NCBI RefSeq assembly: GCF_900142605.1
Contig: NZ_FRBL01000003.1
Coordinates: 310,001-374,000, forward strand
Origin: Chitinophaga jiangningensis
GTDB taxonomy: Bacteria > Bacteroidota > Bacteroidia > Chitinophagales > Chitinophagaceae
Reading direction: 5' to 3'
Length of the DNA stretch: 64,000 nt
Positions 28,138-38,136 of this stretch are shown here, one piece after another. Each line of letters begins with the position of its first letter. Positions within the stretch are counted from its first letter, which is position 1. Made by a program: the position numbers and the translations under genes. The notes beneath the pieces are model-generated. The model was not told the DNA's origin. It worked only from the letters and a program-made list of their open reading frames with translations, and did not search any database.

Positions 28138-28233
28138 TAAAATCCTCCATCATTTTAATCAGGACTAACATTTTTCAGCAGTCGATGTAAAAGTAAATTT
28201 ATCAGTATTCTATAACTGCTCCAGACGACAAAG

Positions 28234-30129
28234 ATGAAACGAGTGAGTGTATATTTGTTGGCAGTTGCTGTACTGATACAGTTACAGACTCTTGCTGTCG
28301 ACATCCACGTTAGTCCGGCCGGCGCTGATACCAATCCAGGCACCCGGCAACTTCCTATGGCAACTCCTGCTGCGGCCCTGCGCCATGCCAGAGAGCTCCG
28401 CCGGTTACATGACCCGGCGATCAAAGGAGGGATTCATATTATTATTCATGGCGGTACCTATCGTTTATACGAGCCCGTATTTATACGGCCGGAGGATAGC
28501 GGTACTCCTGATAGTCCCACTATTATTGAAGCCGCCAGCGGGGAAGTACCTATATTCAGCGGCGGTCAAACTGTTACCGGCTGGCAAAGGCTGACTGCTA
28601 CTATACCCGGCCTTCCTGCAAGCACAAAGGGAAAGGTATGGGTAGCTGAGCTGCCTTACCATCAGTTGTTCCGGCAGTTGTGGGTCGATGACGTAAAGGC
28701 CGTTCGTGCCCGCGATGTCAGTGGCGACAGCATGACCCGCATTCTCAACTGGAATAAAGGGAATGAAACCTGTGTGATTCCATTACCAAAAGCTTTGCTG
28801 CAAGGCAATACCGCAGGACTCGAAATGTGCATTCAGCAATGGTGGGCCATTGCCAACCTGCGCATAAAATCCATACAGCCACGGGGGGACTCCGCCATGC
28901 TGCATTTCTTTCAGCCGGAAAGCAGGATTCAAAGTGGGCACCCCTGGCCGGCACCCTGGCTCTCCAAAGAAACGGGCAACTCTCCCTACTACCTCACCAA
29001 CGCCATACAGCTGCTGGATGAGCCCGGAGAGTGGTACTACGATAACAACACCCGTAAATTGTATTACTGGCCGCGGCAAAACGAGGACCTGCGTACAGCC
29101 GTAGTCGTTATCCCCGAACTGGAAACCTTACTGCGTATAGAAGGTACGGCCGACTTACCCGTAACGGACCTGCATATACGAAATATTGCATTCGCGCATA
29201 CCGGCTGGATTCGCCCCAGCCTGAAAGGCCACGTGCCTTTACAGGCAGGCATGTACCTGCTGGATGCCTATAAACTTAAACAGCCTGGCACTGCTGCCAA
29301 AGCTGGACTTGAAAACCAGGCCTGGATTGGGCGGCAGCCGGGTGCAGTGGAGCTGGCCTACGCGCACCGCATCCACCTCAGCGGCTGCCGCTTTCAGCAC
29401 CTTGGGGCTACAGGACTGGATCTGAAAAAGGGTACCCGCTATGATACCATCGCGGGTTGCCTCTTCCGCGACATTGCAGGTACAGGCATACAGGCAGGCG
29501 TATTTGCAGACGAAGCATTTGAAACACACCTGGCCTATGATCCCGCAGACGAACGGGAGCTATGCCGCGATATACTTATCACTAATAACCTGGTAAACCA
29601 GGTGGGCAATGAAGACTGGGGCTGTGTTGGCATCAGTGCAGGTTATGTACGCGATTTTCATATTACCCACAACGAAGTCAGCGAAGTGCCATACTCCGGC
29701 ATCTGCGTTGGATGGGGCTGGACAAAAGCCGTGAACACCATGCGCAACAATGTAGTGTATGCGAATAAAGTCCACCATTACGCCATGCACGTGTATGACG
29801 TAGGAGGTATTTACACTCTTTCCGCCATGCCCGGTACCAGCATCACCGAAAACTACATCGATGATATTTACAAGGCGCCCTACCCGCACGATCCCCAACA
29901 TTGGTTTTACTATTACCTGGACGAAGGCTCTTCCTACATCACCGTTAAAAATAACTGGAGCCCGGCCGAAAAGGTAATGCGTAATGCCAACGGTCCGGGC
30001 AATGTTTGGGAAAACAACGGCCCCACCGTGGCGGACTCCATCAAAACCAACGCCGGCATACAATCAACCTGGCTACACCTGCTTAAAGAAATTAAACCGG
30101 TAAGCGATTACCGGCCTATCAACCACTAA
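28234..30129 (+). CDS. GH141-like right-handed beta-helix glycosidase (alpha-L-fucosidase candidate)
   Basis: A 631-residue exported protein with a signal peptide of about 21 residues. Entry motif VDIHVSPAGADTNPGT, then HIIIHGGTYRLYEPVF and SGTPDSPTIIEA, are the pattern of GH141 and related beta-helix proteins. Later rungs include RDILITNNLVN, DFHITHNEVSEVPYSGI, YDVGGIYTLS and SYITVKNNW. The RG-II GH141 member releases alpha-L-fucose from chain A; another member is a xylanase. The 96-base gap before it is the largest inside the operon after SusC, so an internal promoter is possible. The family call is good, the substrate is from context. Confidence 0.78.
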   Translation: MKRVSVYLLAVAVLIQLQTLAVDIHVSPAGADTNPGTRQLPMATPAAALRHARELRRLHDPAIKGGIHIIIHGGTYRLYEPVFIRPEDSGTPDSPTIIEAASGEVPIFSGGQTVTGWQRLTATIPGLPASTKGKVWVAELPYHQLFRQLWVDDVKAVRARDVSGDSMTRILNWNKGNETCVIPLPKALLQGNTAGLEMCIQQWWAIANLRIKSIQPRGDSAMLHFFQPESRIQSGHPWPAPWLSKETGNSPYYLTNAIQLLDEPGEWYYDNNTRKLYYWPRQNEDLRTAVVVIPELETLLRIEGTADLPVTDLHIRNIAFAHTGWIRPSLKGHVPLQAGMYLLDAYKLKQPGTAAKAGLENQAWIGRQPGAVELAYAHRIHLSGCRFQHLGATGLDLKKGTRYDTIAGCLFRDIAGTGIQAGVFADEAFETHLAYDPADERELCRDILITNNLVNQVGNEDWGCVGISAGYVRDFHITHNEVSEVPYSGICVGWGWTKAVNTMRNNVVYANKVHHYAMHVYDVGGIYTLSAMPGTSITENYIDDIYKAPYPHDPQHWFYYYLDEGSSYITVKNNWSPAEKVMRNANGPGNVWENNGPTVADSIKTNAGIQSTWLHLLKEIKPVSDYRPINH

Positions 30130-30140
30130 CGTTTACGCTT

Positions 30141-31271
30141 ATGCTTACCATCGGTATATTAGGATTGGGAGAAGGCAGCAGCACCATATCTGCTGCCATA
30201 CATAGCAAGAAAGTTCAATTGCGTATGATCTGTGATCAGGACCTTAACCTGTGCAGAAAACGGGCCGACGAGTTCAAGGCTTATGAATATACCACCGACT
30301 ACCAGGAAATGCTCAATGATAAAGGCATAGATATCATTGCCATTTATACGCCGGATCACCTGCATTACGAACACGTAAAACAGGCGCTGCTACACAATAA
30401 ATATGTGATCTGCACCAAACCCTTCATCGACGATCTGGCGCATGGTGCGGAACTCATTGCCCTGCAGCAGCTCAGCGGTAAGAAAGTCTTCGTCGGCCAG
30501 AGCAGCCGTTTCTTTGAGCCCTATAAAAAGCAAAGGGCAGATTTTGAGGCAGGCGTCATCGGTGAACTGATGACGATCGAAAGCTATTATAACGCCGATC
30601 ACCGCTGGTTCCTGGAAAAGAAATGGGCGTTGGAAAAATCCTTCAAATGGCTGTATGGTGGCTTGAGTCACCCGGTGGACTTTATCCGCTGGTACCTCCC
30701 GGATATTGAAGAAGTGATGGGTTACGGCATGGTCAGCGCCAACGGCAAAAAAGCGGGGCTGCAGCATGAAGATACCATGCACTTTATTTTTAAATCCACC
30801 GATGGCCGCGTGGCGAGAGTCAGCGGCGCTTATACCGGCCCTACACAGCCAACCAGCCGCGACAGCGGCATGAGCTGTATCCTGAGAGGCACGCTGGGCG
30901 CCAGTCAGGCCGATTACCACGAGCTACGTTATGCCGTTACCGATACTACCGGGGAGCAGCGCGTGATCACCTGGGGCGATGAACAGTTAAATTATTATTT
31001 CCGCTTCGAAGGTCAGAAACATCATGCAGGGGAGTACCAGAATTACCTGGAATACTTTGTGGATGCCATCGAGCAAAATTACACTGCCTATCCAAATCTC
31101 TATGAAGGCATTGGCACGGTGGCGCTGCTACAGGCCATGGACCGTACATTACAAACCGGCCGCCCTGTTCGTATAAAGGACCTGCTGAGTAGGTACGGCC
31201 TGCCGGAAAACCTGCTAAGTGCACACTTACCGGATGCGCCCATTGCTGAACCACAACCATCACAGGCATGA
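30141..31271 (+). CDS. Gfo/Idh/MocA family NAD(P)-dependent oxidoreductase
   Basis: A 376-residue protein with no signal peptide, so cytoplasmic. The N-terminal Rossmann fold starts at IGILGLGEGSS. The family lysine lies in CTKP, where most members have EKP, and the C-terminal domain has SHPVDFIRW with the conserved His. These enzymes oxidise or reduce sugars, inositols and sugar acids. It lies 11 bases after GH141 and overlaps the symporter gene by ATGA, so it probably acts on the sugar brought in by that symporter. Substrate is unknown. The EKP to TKP change is uncommon. Confidence 0.88.
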   Translation: MLTIGILGLGEGSSTISAAIHSKKVQLRMICDQDLNLCRKRADEFKAYEYTTDYQEMLNDKGIDIIAIYTPDHLHYEHVKQALLHNKYVICTKPFIDDLAHGAELIALQQLSGKKVFVGQSSRFFEPYKKQRADFEAGVIGELMTIESYYNADHRWFLEKKWALEKSFKWLYGGLSHPVDFIRWYLPDIEEVMGYGMVSANGKKAGLQHEDTMHFIFKSTDGRVARVSGAYTGPTQPTSRDSGMSCILRGTLGASQADYHELRYAVTDTTGEQRVITWGDEQLNYYFRFEGQKHHAGEYQNYLEYFVDAIEQNYTAYPNLYEGIGTVALLQAMDRTLQTGRPVRIKDLLSRYGLPENLLSAHLPDAPIAEPQPSQA

Positions 31272-32848
31272 ACTGTATGCTGATAAAGCTCCATACCATT
31301 GATTACGTTATCGTGATCAGCTACCTGCTGGTATTACTGGTACTTGGCTACAGCGCCAGTTTTAAAGGGCAGAAAACCGGAGAAAACCTGTTTCTGGCGG
31401 GGAAGTCGCTCAACTGGTACAGTGTTGGCTTCAACATGTGGGGCACCAACGTAGGCCCGTCCATGTTACTCGCCTTCGCCAGCATCGGTTATTCCACCGG
31501 CATTGTAGCAGGCAACTTTGAATGGTATGCCTTCGTATTTCTCTTTTTGCTGGCAATAGTATTTGCGCCACGCTACCTGGCCAGCAAAGTGACTACCATG
31601 CCGGAGTTTATGGGACAGCGTTTTGGCGATGGCACCCGTAATATCCTTGCGTGGTATGCCCTGATAAAAATTCTTATTTCCTGGTTGTCGCTGGGACTCT
31701 TTGCCGGCGGATTTCTCGTACGGCAGATCCTTGGAATTCCCATGTGGCAGTCTGTTATAGCCCTGGTGCTATTTGCAGGACTATTCGCTTTCGCCGGCGG
31801 CCTTAAGGCCATTGCAAGGGTGAATGTATTCCAGATGATACTGCTCATCCTTGTGTCCCTGTTGCTCACCCTCATTGGGATTCACCGCGTAGGTGGCATC
31901 TCCGCACTGTTCCATAAAGCACCTGCCGGCTACTGGAACCTGATCCATCCGGCCAATGATGCTGCCTATCCCTGGCCCGCGATTTTACTGGGATATCCGG
32001 TGTCGGCCATCGCATTTTTTTGCACGGACCAGGCGATGGTACAATCGGTGCTGGGGGCCCGCAACCTGGAACAGGGGCAGCTCGGGATCAGCTTTATCGC
32101 CTGGCTGAAAATTTTATCGCTGCCACTGTTTATCATTCCGGGTATCATCTGCTTTGAGCTGTTTCCCGGCCTGCATGACCCCAGCGAAGCATATATGACA
32201 CTGGTGACCAACCTTTTTCCGGCAGGCCTGAACGGCCTGGTGATCGTAGTTTTGATTGCAGTGCTGGTGGGCACCATCGGTTCTTCTCTGAACGCACTGA
32301 GTACCGTATTCACCACTGATATTTACGCGAAGAAAATAAATCCCAACGCCAGCAATCAACAGATTATCCGTACCGGGCGCATCACCGTGCTGGCCGGCTG
32401 CGTGTTTGCGATTGGTATGGCTATTGCGATTGACAGCATTAAGGGACTCAATTTATTTGACGTGTTCCAGGCCGTGCTCGGATTTATTGCGCCATCGCTG
32501 GCAGTAGTATTTCTGCTGGCGGTGTTCTGGAAACATACGAGTCGCAGAGCAGTGAATTTTACACTAGCCTGGGGATCAGCCATCAGTTTGGGGGTGGGTA
32601 TCTGCTACCTCTGGATTTTTCCAAAAGACCAGTTCCCGGTATGGCCGCATTACCTCCTGTTGTCGTTTTTTATTTTTGTTTTATTGTTAGTTATGGCGAT
32701 GGGAATTTCGCTGCTGGACCGTACTTCCCCCAGGGGAATACGGGTACAAGGGCAGGTGCCGGCCCGGCCAACTTCACTGGTATGGATTTCCTGGATTACC
32801 CTGGTGATCGTGATGATCAGCCTCTATCTCTTCTTTAATGGATTTTAA
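31268..32848 (+). CDS. Sodium:solute symporter (SSS family)
   Basis: A 526-residue inner membrane protein with about 13-14 hydrophobic segments. SSS hallmarks include NLFLAGKSLNWYSVGFNM near the start, MPEFMGQRFG, and GTIGSSLNALSTVFTTDIY, which contains the conserved TM8 serine cluster used for sodium binding. In this context it most likely carries a monosaccharide or sugar acid released in the periplasm. It is linked to the oxidoreductase by ATGA overlap and followed 14 bases later by GH78. An alternative Met lies at 31277. Confidence 0.92.
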   Translation: MNCMLIKLHTIDYVIVISYLLVLLVLGYSASFKGQKTGENLFLAGKSLNWYSVGFNMWGTNVGPSMLLAFASIGYSTGIVAGNFEWYAFVFLFLLAIVFAPRYLASKVTTMPEFMGQRFGDGTRNILAWYALIKILISWLSLGLFAGGFLVRQILGIPMWQSVIALVLFAGLFAFAGGLKAIARVNVFQMILLILVSLLLTLIGIHRVGGISALFHKAPAGYWNLIHPANDAAYPWPAILLGYPVSAIAFFCTDQAMVQSVLGARNLEQGQLGISFIAWLKILSLPLFIIPGIICFELFPGLHDPSEAYMTLVTNLFPAGLNGLVIVVLIAVLVGTIGSSLNALSTVFTTDIYAKKINPNASNQQIIRTGRITVLAGCVFAIGMAIAIDSIKGLNLFDVFQAVLGFIAPSLAVVFLLAVFWKHTSRRAVNFTLAWGSAISLGVGICYLWIFPKDQFPVWPHYLLLSFFIFVLLLVMAMGISLLDRTSPRGIRVQGQVPARPTSLVWISWITLVIVMISLYLFFNGF

Positions 32849-32862
32849 AACCACGTTATATA

Positions 32863-35034
32863 ATGAAAAGAAAATCGCTCCTGTTACTTTATTTCGTTTG
32901 TTCATGCCTATTACTAACGGACACGGCTATGGCACAACAGGCTCGGTGGATCTGGTATCCCGGCGACTTTGATATCTGGCTGAGTAATAAAGTACAAAAC
33001 AGGAGAACGGAAAAGAGTAGCTTTTTTCCGGTGTTCTGGAAAATGGATAATCACTATGTGCTGATGGATTTTCATAAGGTGGTAAACCTCCAACAGCCAG
33101 AGGAAATTACCATTCGTGCAGAAGGTACCTATAACGTAAAGATCGATGCCAGGCTGCTTCCGGGGGCTCCGGAAAAAGTGCTGGTGCCGGCGGGTAAACA
33201 TAAAATCAACGTCAAAGTGTTTTGCCAGGAGGCGGTACCATCTATCTATATTTCCGGAAAAACTATTTTTAGCGATAGCAGCTGGCTGGTAACTTTTGAA
33301 GATAAAGAGTGGATTGACGAAACCGGTAAAACGTCCGACATCTCGGCTACTAACTACCTCCATGCAGCCTATGGAAATTTTACAAACCCAACCCAGCCAC
33401 CGTCGGCCTTCAAACTCCCTGTGAGTCCGCAACACGCCATTCGGGAAGAGGTAACTCCCCGAACCAGGCTGATTGATTTTGGAAGGGAAACGTTTGGGTA
33501 CATCAGGCTGCACGGCCTCCAGGGCAGTGGTAACCTTACCGTTTATTATGGTGAAAGTAAGGAAGAAGCCCTCAGTGCCAATGGCGCGGAAACCCTGGAC
33601 CAGTTGCATATTCAACTGGCAGATAAACAGGATTCCGTGATGCCACTTTCCAAGGCATTCAGGTTTGTAAATATTGTGGCAGATGGAAATGTAAGCCTTG
33701 ATTCAGTGTCCATGTTATATGAATATGCGGATATGCCGGATAAGGGCAGCTTTACCTGCTCTGATCAGGAACTGAATCAAATATATGATGTGGCCAGATA
33801 CACCCTGCACCTTTGCAGCCGGGAGTTTTTTATTGATGGTATCAAACGTGACCGCTGGATATGGAGTGGAGATGCCTACCAGAGCCACCTCATGAATTAC
33901 TACCTCATGAATGATAATACCACGGTGACGCGTACACTCTATGCGCTCCGGGGGAAAGATCCGGTGACCAGTCATATCAATACCATCATGGATTATACCT
34001 TTTACTGGTTCCTCGGGATTTATGATTACTACCGCTATACCGGAGATCAGCATTTTATCCGGCAGAACTATGACCGCATGAAATCCCTGATCAATTGGGT
34101 GCTGGCTCGTCGTAATAAGGATGGGCTGCTGGAAGGCTTACCGGGCGACTGGGTATTCATCGATTGGGCCACCGGACTCAGTAAAAAAGGGGAGGTGAGC
34201 TTTGAGCAATTACTGTTTGCCCGCAGCCTGGAAACCATGGCCCTCTGTGCCAAACTGGTAAACGATCCGGAGGGTGCTGCCTATAATGACATGGCTGTTG
34301 ACCTCCGCAAAAAGCTGTTTACCTACTATTGGAGCGACCAAAAAAATGCACTGGTACATAGTCGCGTTAATGGTCAGCCAACGGAAACGGTTACACGCTA
34401 TGCCAATATGTTCGCCATCTTCTTCGATTATTTCAATGATGCGCAAAAGCAAGCCGTGAAACAATCGGTGTTGCTTAATAATGATATTCAGAAAATTACC
34501 ACGCCCTACATGCGCTTCTACGAACTGGAAGCCTTATGCGCCATGGGCGAGCAGGGATATGTATTAAAAGAGATGAAGGACTACTGGGGCGGTATGCTGA
34601 AACTCGGCGCTACCAGTTTCTGGGAAGAATATAATCCCGATGCCAGCGGCGCCGGTCATTATGCCATGTATGGCCGCCCGTTTGGTAAAAGTCTTTGCCA
34701 CGCCTGGGGCGCCAGTCCCATCTACCTGCTGGGTAAATACTACCTGGGTGTACAGCCGCTTACTGCCGGTTACAGCACTTACCTGGTGCAGCCAGCGCTG
34801 GGTGGCCTGCAATGGATGAAAGGAGAGGTGCCAACGCCCGCCGGGAATATCAGTCTTTACGTGTCTGCCCGTCAGATCAGGCTGAAAGCGCCTGCTGGTA
34901 CGGGTACATTGCGGGTGAAGAGTAAAACGCCGCCCAAAGGCACTGGCATCTCTGTAACCAACAAAGGTGAAAATACTTACGATATTACCATACAGCCCGG
35001 CAGGGAGTATGTTATAAATTATACAGCTATATGA
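32863..35034 (+). CDS. GH78-type alpha-L-rhamnosidase, short form
   Basis: A 723-residue exported protein with signal peptide ending AMAQ. The (alpha/alpha)6 barrel carries DGIKRDRWIWSGD, equivalent to the DCPxRxERxGWTGD motif of standard GH78, with Asp in place of the motif Glu. RGKDPVTSHINTIMDYTF and WFLGIYDYY follow, and FGKSLCHAWGASPIYLLGKY marks the barrel end. It is much shorter than the GH78 at 22117 because it lacks one N-terminal beta domain and the propeller. RG-II contains rhamnose in chains A, B and C, so more than one rhamnosidase is expected. It ends with an ATGA overlap to GH127. Confidence 0.85.
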   Translation: MKRKSLLLLYFVCSCLLLTDTAMAQQARWIWYPGDFDIWLSNKVQNRRTEKSSFFPVFWKMDNHYVLMDFHKVVNLQQPEEITIRAEGTYNVKIDARLLPGAPEKVLVPAGKHKINVKVFCQEAVPSIYISGKTIFSDSSWLVTFEDKEWIDETGKTSDISATNYLHAAYGNFTNPTQPPSAFKLPVSPQHAIREEVTPRTRLIDFGRETFGYIRLHGLQGSGNLTVYYGESKEEALSANGAETLDQLHIQLADKQDSVMPLSKAFRFVNIVADGNVSLDSVSMLYEYADMPDKGSFTCSDQELNQIYDVARYTLHLCSREFFIDGIKRDRWIWSGDAYQSHLMNYYLMNDNTTVTRTLYALRGKDPVTSHINTIMDYTFYWFLGIYDYYRYTGDQHFIRQNYDRMKSLINWVLARRNKDGLLEGLPGDWVFIDWATGLSKKGEVSFEQLLFARSLETMALCAKLVNDPEGAAYNDMAVDLRKKLFTYYWSDQKNALVHSRVNGQPTETVTRYANMFAIFFDYFNDAQKQAVKQSVLLNNDIQKITTPYMRFYELEALCAMGEQGYVLKEMKDYWGGMLKLGATSFWEEYNPDASGAGHYAMYGRPFGKSLCHAWGASPIYLLGKYYLGVQPLTAGYSTYLVQPALGGLQWMKGEVPTPAGNISLYVSARQIRLKAPAGTGTLRVKSKTPPKGTGISVTNKGENTYDITIQPGREYVINYTAI

Positions 35035-37037
35035 AGATGCTGGTGTTGACGGCAGTATTACTGCTCCGTTTAGGCGTAGGGTTTAGTCAGCAGGGTTTGG
35101 TAAATACCAGTGCCAGCCCTTATGCACGGTTGCAACCAGCCGCCATGCAGGCCGTTACCTGGACTAACGGTTTCTGGGCTGAGCGTTTTGCCGTATGCAA
35201 AAATACCATGGTGCCACAGCTCTGGCATACCTACGCCAGCGATACCATCTGCTTTGCCTTTCAGAACTTCAGGATTGCCGCAGGACTGGATACCGGCCAT
35301 TTCAGGGGACCTTCCTTTCATGACGGCGACTTCTATAAAACGCTGGAGTCGGTAGCGGCTATGTATGCCGCCACGGAGGATAAGCAACTGGATGCCTGGT
35401 TGGACAGCGCCATTGTCGTGATCGCAGCGGCACAGAAAGATAACGGTTATATCTACACGAAAAATATCATTGACCAGCGTAACACCGGCACAACCAGTAT
35501 GTTCGATGATAAACTTAGTTTCGAGGCCTATAATTTCGGGCACCTGATGATGGCCGCCTGCGTGCATTACCGGGCCACGGGAAAAACTTCCCTGCTCCGC
35601 GTAGCCAGCAAAGCGGCGGATTTCCTCATAGGATTTTATAACACCGCCACGCCCGAACAGGCCCGTAATGCTATATGCCCCAGCCACTACATGGGACTGA
35701 CGGAATTATACCGTACCACGCACGATAAAAAATACCTTACGCTCGTTACCAAACTAATTGATATGCGCGGCACCGTACCCGGTACGGACGATAACAGCGA
35801 CCGCGCACCCTTCCGGGATATGCATAAAGTAGTGGGCCATGCCGTGCGGGCAAACTACCTCTTTGCCGGTGCCGCTGATGTGTTTGCCGAAACGGGCGAC
35901 AGTAGCGTGCTTCGGGCTCTGGATCAGCTTTGGGATAATGTTGTGTACAGCAAAATGTATATTACCGGTGGATGCGGCGCCCTGTATGACGGGGTGTCGG
36001 TGGATGGCACTTCCTATAAACCCGACACCGTGCAAAAAGTGCATCAGTCGTATGGTCGCGACTACCAACTACCTAATTTCAGCGCCCATAACGAAACCTG
36101 TGCCAATATCGGGAATATGCTCTGGAACTGGCGAATGTTCCTGATCACCGGGAATGCCAAATACATGGACGTGCTGGAACTTGCGCTGTACAACAGTGTG
36201 CTGAGCGGTGTGAGTCTGGATGGCACCCGCTTTTTCTATACCAATCCGCTGGCAGCAGCGGGCGATTACCCTTATCACCTTCGTTGGGAAGGGGGCAGGC
36301 AGCCGTACATCAGCTTATCCAACTGCTGCCCGCCCAATACGGTACGCACCATTGCGGAGGTGAGCGATTATGCCTACAGCCTGGGGAAAGAAGGCCTGTA
36401 CGTAAATTTATACGGTAGCAATCACTTGTCGCAAAAATGGAATAACGCCAGCATAGCGCTGGCGCAGGAAAGCAACTATCCCTGGGATGGGCAGGTGAAC
36501 CTGCGAATAGATAAAATTCCTTCCTATCCATTTACTATCTTTCTGCGGGTGCCGGGCTGGTGTAAACAATTTCAGGTAAAGGTGAACGGGGAGGTGCTGC
36601 CTGCACTACAGGCGCAGCAAGGCTTTGTGGCAGTTAAAAGATACTGGAAACCCGGGGATCGAATTGCCCTGGCAATGGAAATGCCGGTCGCACTACTGGA
36701 ATCCAACCCGATGGTGGAGGAAACACGCAACCAGGTAGCGGTGAAACGTGGGCCGCTGGTATATTGTATGGAATCGTCCGATCAGCAGACGAATGTATTC
36801 GACATCATGTTACCAGCAAATATCCATTGGGATTTCAGCGAGAAGGAAATTGCACAGTTCCGCGTACTGGCGCTTACCGGCCAGGCTCAACAACGGCAGG
36901 CTCAACCCTGGAGCCAAACCCTCTACCGGGAACTGGATACTAACTATCAACCGGTAAATATTACTTTAATTCCTTATTACGCCTGGGCTAACCGGGGTAA
37001 ATCAGATATGACCGTTTGGATGCCATTAATCAGATGA
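35031..37037 (+). CDS. GH127 glycosidase (DUF1680), beta-L-arabinofuranosidase or aceric acid hydrolase
   Basis: A 668-residue exported enzyme. The zinc-thiolate active site of GH127 is complete: Glu355 and Cys357 in HNETC, then Cys432 and Cys433 in LSNCCPPN, one of the pair being the nucleophile. The (alpha/alpha)6 barrel is followed by beta-sandwich domains with VPGWCKQFQVKVNG and PLVYCME. GH127 was first described for beta-L-arabinofuranosides; an RG-II member removes aceric acid from chain B. Either sugar fits here. Overlap by ATGA with the upstream rhamnosidase; the next gene starts two bases after its stop. Confidence 0.92.
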   Translation: MKMLVLTAVLLLRLGVGFSQQGLVNTSASPYARLQPAAMQAVTWTNGFWAERFAVCKNTMVPQLWHTYASDTICFAFQNFRIAAGLDTGHFRGPSFHDGDFYKTLESVAAMYAATEDKQLDAWLDSAIVVIAAAQKDNGYIYTKNIIDQRNTGTTSMFDDKLSFEAYNFGHLMMAACVHYRATGKTSLLRVASKAADFLIGFYNTATPEQARNAICPSHYMGLTELYRTTHDKKYLTLVTKLIDMRGTVPGTDDNSDRAPFRDMHKVVGHAVRANYLFAGAADVFAETGDSSVLRALDQLWDNVVYSKMYITGGCGALYDGVSVDGTSYKPDTVQKVHQSYGRDYQLPNFSAHNETCANIGNMLWNWRMFLITGNAKYMDVLELALYNSVLSGVSLDGTRFFYTNPLAAAGDYPYHLRWEGGRQPYISLSNCCPPNTVRTIAEVSDYAYSLGKEGLYVNLYGSNHLSQKWNNASIALAQESNYPWDGQVNLRIDKIPSYPFTIFLRVPGWCKQFQVKVNGEVLPALQAQQGFVAVKRYWKPGDRIALAMEMPVALLESNPMVEETRNQVAVKRGPLVYCMESSDQQTNVFDIMLPANIHWDFSEKEIAQFRVLALTGQAQQRQAQPWSQTLYRELDTNYQPVNITLIPYYAWANRGKSDMTVWMPLIR

Positions 37038-37038
37038 T

Positions 37039-38136
37039 ATGACGAGATGTAGCCTACTCCTTTTATTATGCCTCCTGACCTGCCGTACGTTTGCACAGCA
37101 AAATGCAGTACCGGCAAAGGTGATGCAGGAAATTTATGACCAGGTAAAAACGCCGTATAAGTACGGTTTGGTGATTGCCCCTGAAGGTGGCCGTAAGGCC
37201 GACTGCCCCTCCGTGTTCCGCAAAGGCAAATTTTGGTACATGACCTACATACTTTTTGACGGACGGGGCTATGAAACCTGGCTGGCTAAAAGCAGCAACC
37301 TGCTCCACTGGACCACCCTGGGGCGCGTGCTATCTTTTTCCGACAGCAGCAGCGCCGCATGGGACAAGCACCAGAAAGCGGGCTACCTTGCCTTGCAGGA
37401 TTACGAATGGGATGGCTCCTATGCATTGCAGTCCTATGCAGGTAAACACTGGATGAGCTACATAGGCGGCCATGAAACCGGCTACGAAACAGGTGCCCTG
37501 GCTATCGGTATCGCCTGTACGAATAAGGATATTACTATTCCACACAACTGGCAAAGAACGGAAAGGCCTGTACTGGCGGCCACCGACCCGCTCGCGCGCT
37601 GGTGGGAAAACAAAAAATTGTATAAATCAACAATCATCTGGGATAAAGAAAAAACATTGGGTCACCCATTTGTTATGTACTACAACGCCAATGGCGACAC
37701 CAGCGGCAATAAGCCTAAGTACCGCTGGTTCGAACGTATAGGCATGGCCGTATCCGATGATATGCTGTACTGGCAACGATTTGAAGTGGAGCCAGTAATG
37801 CATCACCCCATCGGGCTTACCGCGGACCCGGTGATTCAGAAAATAGGAAAGATATGGGTGATGTTCTATTTCGGTGCTTTCTGGGAAGGCCGCAAAGATG
37901 CGTTTAACCGCTTTGCCTGCAGCTACGACCTTGTCAACTGGACGGATTGGACTGGCCCCGACCTGGTAAAGCCTTCTGAATCCTTTGATCAGAAATATGC
38001 CCACAAAAGCTTTGTGGTAAAGCATAATGGCGTGGTCTATCATTTTTATTGCGCCGTTGATGGGAAGGACAACAGGGGTATAGCCGTGGCAGTGTCAAAA
38101 GATTTAGGGAAAAGTAAAGTAGCGTTTAAGGAATGA
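37039..38136 (+). CDS. Five-bladed beta-propeller glycosidase, GH43/GH137-like, substrate not assigned
   Basis: A 365-residue protein with signal peptide ending TFAQ. It consists of one five-bladed propeller: GGRKADCPSVFRKGKFWYM, LAKSSNLLHW, VSDDMLYWQRFE and CSYDLVNWTDW are the blade phrases. It does not show the plain GH43 triad seen in the gene at 15083. Candidate acids are the Asp in KADCPS and the Asp in TADPVIQ. GH137, the RG-II chain B beta-L-arabinofuranosidase, is a five-bladed propeller and would suit a GH127-propeller-GH106 gene order, but I could not confirm its catalytic residues. GH43, GH117 and GH130 relatives are alternatives. Confidence 0.65.
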   Translation: MTRCSLLLLLCLLTCRTFAQQNAVPAKVMQEIYDQVKTPYKYGLVIAPEGGRKADCPSVFRKGKFWYMTYILFDGRGYETWLAKSSNLLHWTTLGRVLSFSDSSSAAWDKHQKAGYLALQDYEWDGSYALQSYAGKHWMSYIGGHETGYETGALAIGIACTNKDITIPHNWQRTERPVLAATDPLARWWENKKLYKSTIIWDKEKTLGHPFVMYYNANGDTSGNKPKYRWFERIGMAVSDDMLYWQRFEVEPVMHHPIGLTADPVIQKIGKIWVMFYFGAFWEGRKDAFNRFACSYDLVNWTDWTGPDLVKPSESFDQKYAHKSFVVKHNGVVYHFYCAVDGKDNRGIAVAVSKDLGKSKVAFKE

